DNA of 64,000 nt from Nocardia macrotermitis (lineage in GTDB: Bacteria; Actinomycetota; Actinomycetes; Mycobacteriales; Mycobacteriaceae), in contig NZ_WEGK01000013.1 in the NCBI RefSeq assembly GCF_009604405.1, positions 1 through 64,000 on the forward strand, given 5' to 3'. Below the pieces are notes generated by a model. That model was given only the letters and a program-made list of their open reading frames with translations, was not told where the DNA came from and did not search any database. The position numbers and the translations under genes are program-made. This document shows, piece by piece, positions 63,800 through 64,000 of this stretch. Within the stretch, counting starts at the first letter, position 1, and every line of letters starts with the position of its first letter.

Positions 63800-64000
63800 T
63801 CATGCCGCGATCAACATGGCCAGAACCGCGGTGTCGGGATCACTGATCGGATCCACGCCCACCCGGCTGACCATCGAGGTCACCGTGCCGTCCGATTCGG
63901 CCTCCACCCAGGCCGCGCGATGCTGCAACCCCAGATGCGGCACGCCCGGCAGCAGCACGCAGCCCGAGGCCGCACCGCTGCATTCGGGCAGCGACGGGCG
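63800..64000 (-). CDS. 3' end of an unidentified gene (truncated by the window)
   Basis: The minus frame is open from the window edge for 66 codons to the TGA at 63802-63800, with strongly GC-rich third positions. The visible product contains GCVLLPGVPHLGLQHRAAWV and ends VAV-like (DTAVLAMLIAA). Two cysteines are 8 residues apart at its start. The N-terminus lies beyond the window. I do not recognise the family. The complementary strand is also open but has poor codon use. Confidence 0.55.
   Translation of the reverse strand, partial: RPSLPECSGAASGCVLLPGVPHLGLQHRAAWVEAESDGTVTSMVSRVGVDPISDPDTAVLAMLIAA

Noticed and set aside
63716..64000. A plus-strand gene at the right edge starting near 63732
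   Set aside because: The opposite strand has much better codon-position bias and ends in a normal stop; the plus frame looks like its shadow.

Overview
The window looks like a chromosomal segment of a mycolic-acid actinomycete, most likely Nocardia or a close relative. The DNA is GC-rich, and GTG or TTG starts are common. It encodes a fused MprF/lysyl-tRNA synthetase (LysX), a secreted AroQ-gamma chorismate mutase, a cutinase-type serine esterase, WXG100 proteins and a YcnI/CopC/CopD copper module. No rRNA or complete tRNA gene was seen.

Layout. (1) 1-5208 looks like an accessory island. It holds a five-gene operon of two WXG100 proteins, a GH-E nuclease-type polymorphic toxin, an ankyrin protein (probable immunity factor) and a YbaB-like protein. 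Two small genes follow, then a type I-E CRISPR array of ten repeats with no cas genes in view. The segment ends at a 27-nt copy of the 3' end of a tRNA gene followed by a strong terminator, the usual scar of integration into a tRNA. (2) 5384-6205 is a decay zone with three gene fragments. (3) 6338-14160 contains a HTH regulator and a compact cluster of metabolic genes: a PLP enzyme resembling the arginine oxidase/hydroxylase MppP, a D-2-hydroxyacid-dehydrogenase-like protein lacking catalytic residues, a glycine-amidinotransferase-like enzyme, a second HTH regulator, a SAM methyltransferase and a 2OG-Fe(II) oxygenase. I infer a small-molecule (guanidino amino acid) pathway. (4) 14395-24430 holds a secreted beta-propeller-like protein and the widespread SpoIIM/RDD and MoxR/DUF58/DUF4129-DUF4350 membrane genes, interrupted by MarR-cupin and HIT genes. 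(5) 24834-32392 is a string of regulators (TetR, HxlR, LysR), a broken drug-efflux gene, a PhzF-like gene, a VapBC-type toxin-antitoxin pair and two SDR genes.

(6) 32944-50927 is mostly core: a DUF4407 membrane protein, chorismate mutase, glutamate synthase gltB-gltD behind a long leader, a cutinase, two paralogous small secreted proteins, a histidine phosphatase, lysX, an S4-domain protein and rraA. (7) 51276-54836 is a copper-handling operon (membrane protein, YcnI, CopC, CopD) plus a DUF6474-like gene. (8) 55101-64000 carries a TM0106-type nuclease, htpG, a cold-shock protein, an SDR, two TetR genes, a nitroreductase, and a GDT1/TMEM165-type cation exporter preceded by a clear yybP-ykoY (Mn2+) riboswitch and promoter. 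The last 201 bases are the 3' end of an unidentified minus-strand gene.

Most transcription units are short, overlap by ATGA-type junctions, and are bounded by recognisable hairpins. The most promising candidate for undescribed biology is the guanidino-type cluster at 7787-14160. The toxin/CRISPR island with its tRNA scar is the second.
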